From: Strongylocentrotus droebachiensis | Taxonomy: Eukaryota > Echinodermata > Echinoidea > Camarodonta > Strongylocentrotidae | DNA length: 64,000 bases | Reading direction: 5' to 3' | Assembly: GCA_035222895.1 (NCBI GenBank) | Contig: JAVYIG010001584.1 | Coordinates: 186,001-250,000, forward strand | Part shown: one piece after another, positions 60,994 through 64,000 of the stretch | Numbering within the stretch: position 1 is the first letter of the stretch | Layout: each line of letters starts with the position of its first letter | The notes under the pieces: generated by a model | Told to the model about the DNA's origin: nothing | Database searches by the model: none | What the model saw: only the letters and a program-made list of their open reading frames with translations | Translations under genes and position numbers: made by a program

Positions 60994-63713
60994 CTAGGAC
61001 TCTGCTGCAGGGGTACTCTGCTGGTTGTTCTCCCCGATGTGTGGTGGGTGGTCTAGGACCTTGTCGATTAGACCAAACTGTAAGGCCTCCTGTGGACTCA
61101 TGAAATGATCCCTCTCCATGGCTTGTTCTAATTAAAGGAAAGATTATAAAGAGACGACGTCAAAACAACTGCTCTATGGTACACTCTAAAGTGAAAGAGA
61201 TGGAATTGGCCTACTCATTTTGGGTGAATTTGATATTTAACTTGTGCATCCACTTATCACCATCAGTGATATCACATACTGTACATGAAGATATCAGTAT
61301 CATCAGTCTGTTGCATCTTGTGCCATTTTGAATTACTCTGCAACTTTTAATTGATAATACAAGATGATGTCATGTGAGAGGCCATCATTTGGGGGTTTTG
61401 CCTGTACAACCTCTCTATTGCGTGAATAAGAAATTCTGTTCTTGGGGTAACATTTCAGACAACTAATCATTTTTCATTCTCACAACAACAAAAAAAGCTT
61501 CATCATTTGTATCAAATTCTGTATCGGTGATCAGTTTGCTTTGCTATTTGTCTCCAGTACAATCATTGTTTAATAAGTCACTTATTAGCAAAGTGTAAAA
61601 TGACTTATAACATGATGATGCGATGAGTCTACTTTTAGTGTGAAGGTTGTACTACTTGCCTATAACATCCAAAGCTTGTCCCGTATGCTTCACATATAGT
61701 TTGTTGATCTGCTTCTTGAGCTTAATAATCTCTTCTGCTTGAATCTGAATATCTGTTGCTTGACCCTAAAAAAAAGCAAAGCAAAGATGAAAAAATTATG
61801 TGTGCATGGATGTCTAAATCACAAACTGTGTATATCGCAAAGCACATCAGGGGAGCATGAGTAATTAATAGTTTTTAAAAATAAATTAATGATAACAATA
61901 TTCCGCTTTTAAATAGCGCTTATTAAATACAAATGTCCCTAAATGCTTTACAGATATACTGTTACCCCTGTCATTGGATTCAATACTTTCCCGCACACAC
62001 TGTGTGCACAATCTCCACTCTCTGGGGAGCATTCCAGCCAGGCGTTACTTGACGCTCAAAAACTGTTTGACCAATAATGATGGTCGCATCCTACCGGGTA
62101 CCCATTTAACACCTGGGTGGAGAGTAGCAAGTGCATATTCCACTAAATGTAAACCGCAATTCTGGGACAGATACTACTTGTTGTCCTCCAAGTATAACTG
62201 GCTAGGGGAGTGTTTCACAAACGATCAAGATCAACTTAAGTCGAACTTGAACTATGGCAGGCCATTGGCAGGCCATTCATGTCACTGGTTGCTCTCACCA
62301 TTCCTGGCATTGGTCTCTCAAGGGACGTACAAATCATGGTAACAAGTCTACAGAATTTACATTTACAGTGGCCAGGTGGAGTAAATCTAGCATTCTTGAA
62401 GTAGTCCATGATTGTTTATTAGTATAATGGCACATCAAAACTGTGAACTGAATTTCAAAATCTCTTTCTCCATCAAAAGGTACATGAATACATATTTTCT
62501 AAATAAAGGGAATACAGTCTGATGATAATTGGGTAGCCCCTAAGTAAGAATTTCAATTAATGCTTAAACAACATCCATGTGGCTCGATTAAACTCAAACA
62601 CTGATATCTAATGCATTGAATCCTCTTGAAAAGTCCATCATAAATGAATTTATTACTGTGATTGATGAGAGCGTTACTTACCACAGCCTGACCCGACGGC
62701 TGATGAACCATGATTCTTGAGTTAGGCAGACTGTGTCTCATCCCTGGTGCACCCGCTGTGAGAAGTAAAGAACCCATACTACAGGCCTGTCCTACACACC
62801 ATGTGGCTATTGGAGGTAGGACGTACTGCATGCTATCATAGATACCAAGGCCAGCCGTTACTGATCCTCCTGTAAGAAAAAAGCAAAGAAACATCAGAGA
62901 GTCCATCCGTACAATTAGCCTGGGGGTGTTTTACAAAGACTAAGATCGACTTTAAGTTGGACTTAACTATGGCAGACCATTCAAGCCACTAGTTGCTCTC
63001 ACCATTGGTCTCTCAATTATGATCTTTAGATAACATTTTTTCCTTCAATAATGAACTATCAAAAAAGGTAAATTCTGTAGAAATTGTGACCACGATTTGT
63101 ACGTCCCTTGAGAAACCAATGCAAAGAATGGTTAGAGGAACTAGTGAAATTAAAGGCCTGCCATAGTTAAGTTGAACTTAAAGTTGATCTTAGTCTTTGT
63201 GAAACCCTCCCCTGGTCTACAATGTCAACAGGAGGTAGGACAAATGCCACAGTTTCATTGATACCAAGACTTGGGCCCCGTCTTATTAAGAGTTGCGATT
63301 GGATATCGATCGCAAGTTTGCAGTCCCCTATCTGTTACGTACATACATGTAGTTGCGATTGATATCAATAAGTCGCGTTTGATATCAACTCTTTATAAGA
63401 CGGGGTCCAGCTATCACTTATCCACCTGTTAAAATCATATACTTGTAAATCTAACATGGAAGGAATAATACGGCCACAACTTCAGCAACACATCTATAAT
63501 TTAAGTTAACATCATAGGAGCATAGTTTCATTCACATCTACAGGGTGGATGTAGCCTGCCGTAAATGTATTGATTATGGAAATATTGAGGTAAGTATTAA
63601 AGTCAAATTGTTATACCTGGACTGTTGATGTACATGTGAATTGGTTTCTTGTTGCTCTCTGACTGCAAGAATAATAACTGTGCTATCACCACACTAGATA
63701 CTGTGTCGTTTAC
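60994..63713 (-). CDS. CLPP: CLPP (3' part): mitochondrial ATP-dependent Clp protease proteolytic subunit
   Basis: Four exons on the minus strand: 63617-63713, 62682-62869, 61660-61765, 60994-61127. They give 525 nt (174 aa plus stop) in consistent phase. The exons for the mitochondrial presequence and N-terminal axial loops lie beyond the window edge. The triad is visible: serine nucleophile in GQACSMGS, histidine in MVHQPSG, aspartate in AMERDHF. The handle helix [19 protein letters not shown] is also recognisable. The family forms double heptameric rings that degrade proteins fed by CLPX in the matrix. The C-terminal tail is rich in N, Q, A and E and shorter than I remember for human. Intron 61128-61659 uses a GC donor (GCAAGT) instead of GT; the other complete introns are GT-AG. 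Confidence 0.96.
61895..62200 (-). mobile_element. SINE copy (antisense)
   Basis: In reverse it reads AGTGGAGATTGTGCACACAG, GTAACAGTATATCTGTAAAGC and AAGCGCTATTTAAAAGCGG. It matches the split copy near 1130-1975, and its CACCTGGGTGGAG/GGTACC words link it to the tRNA-SINE bodies. Confidence 0.6.
62206..62345. mobile_element. Partial copy of the GTGTTTCACAAA family
   Basis: AGGGGAGTGTTTCACAAACGATCAAGATCAACTTAAGTCGAACTTG is related to 62921-63213. The right end, near GGGACGTACAAATC, appears truncated. Another partial lies near 53716-53830. Confidence 0.5.
62921..63213. mobile_element. Foldback MITE with about 55-bp arms in a CLPP intron
   Basis: GTTTTACAAAGACTAAGATC and continuation to AACTATGGCAG at the left mirror CTGCCATAGTTAAGTTGAAC to CTTTGTGAAAC at the right. 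Confidence 0.85.
63274..63408. mobile_element. Short MITE with TIR CCCCGTCTTATTAAGAGTTG
   Basis: CCCCGTCTTATTAAGAGTTG mirrors CAACTCTTTATAAGACGGGG. The interior repeats GTTGCGATTGATATC-like words. In a CLPP intron. Confidence 0.85.
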
Positions 63714-64000
63714 CTATTAAAAGTAGAAATCAAAGTCTCATAAGATTTCAAAGGAATTAGAATGAACAAGGAACAATAATATAACAATGATATACTGTAA
63801 TATACATGTAATAATAATAATAATAATAATAATCTTTTAAAGTCCACTCCAAACTTTATTAAGTTAAACCGAAAATGGAAATTCTTTTTGCCCAATAGAT
63901 TGTGAGCCCGGCAGCCACTGAGCAGCACCAGATGTTAATTCAGAGCTGAGTTAATGAGATAACCACCTGTGAACTGTCAGTGACCACGCATGGAGGTCTA
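63714..64000. other. CLPP intron running off the window; family C MITE end
   Basis: (ATA)n at 63810-63833, then CTTTTAAAGTCCACTCC shared with 60186. From about 63940 GAGCTGAGTTAATGAGATAACCACC matches family C MITEs. Confidence 0.5.

Overview
Eukaryotic nuclear DNA carrying three complete multi-exon genes and the 3' part of a fourth. I joined the exons by hand using GT-AG junctions (one GC-AG), phase and resemblance to known families. The spliced proteins are close to the sizes I remember for the human orthologues: TRIM23 571 aa (human 574), TRAPPC13 419 aa (417), LRRC40 603 aa (602) and the last 174 aa of mitochondrial CLPP. Short exons, kilobase introns packed with foldback MITEs, tRNA-derived SINEs, CR1/L2/Jockey-like LINE pieces and long microsatellites suggest a marine invertebrate, most likely an echinoderm such as a sea urchin. 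The genus cannot be fixed from sequence alone. LAYOUT: 1-2074, repeats downstream of TRIM23; 2075-17317 (-), TRIM23 in 11 coding exons; 17318-17501, a 184-bp divergent promoter interval; 17502-36136 (+), TRAPPC13 in 12 exons; 36137-38988, repeat-bearing spacer and LRRC40 promoter; 38989-55550 (+), LRRC40 in 13 exons; 55551-60993, convergent 3' spacer; 60994-63713 (-), the last four CLPP exons, with its 5' exons beyond the window. FUNCTION: TRIM23 (E3 ligase fused to an ARF GTPase) and TRAPPC13 (TRAPP complex subunit) both belong to membrane-traffic and autophagy biology and start head to head, as I recall they also do in human 5q12. LRRC40 is a leucine-rich-repeat protein of unclear role. CLPP is the mitochondrial matrix protease subunit. 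REPEATS: the non-coding DNA is dominated by non-autonomous DNA transposons. At least five MITE families are flanked by TTAA. There is a hAT-like element with an exact 8-bp TSD and about 400-bp internal inverted arms, a TAA-flanked element with 52-bp TIRs, tandem-cored Helentron/pearl-like elements, and an antisense LINE in an LRRC40 intron. MOST UNUSUAL: (1) a 274-bp element in a TRIM23 intron with 35-nt inverted arms enclosing several hairpins, three of which resemble histone-mRNA 3' stem-loops, two of them with a compensatory base change; (2) a roughly 125-bp array of six copies of the 3' half of LRRC40 exon 9, splice-donor region included, in which every coding segment is still open; (3) a decayed copy of the start of LRRC40 exon 11 just upstream of the real one. 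No bacterial or phage-like genes, CRISPR arrays, rRNA or free-standing tRNA genes were seen.
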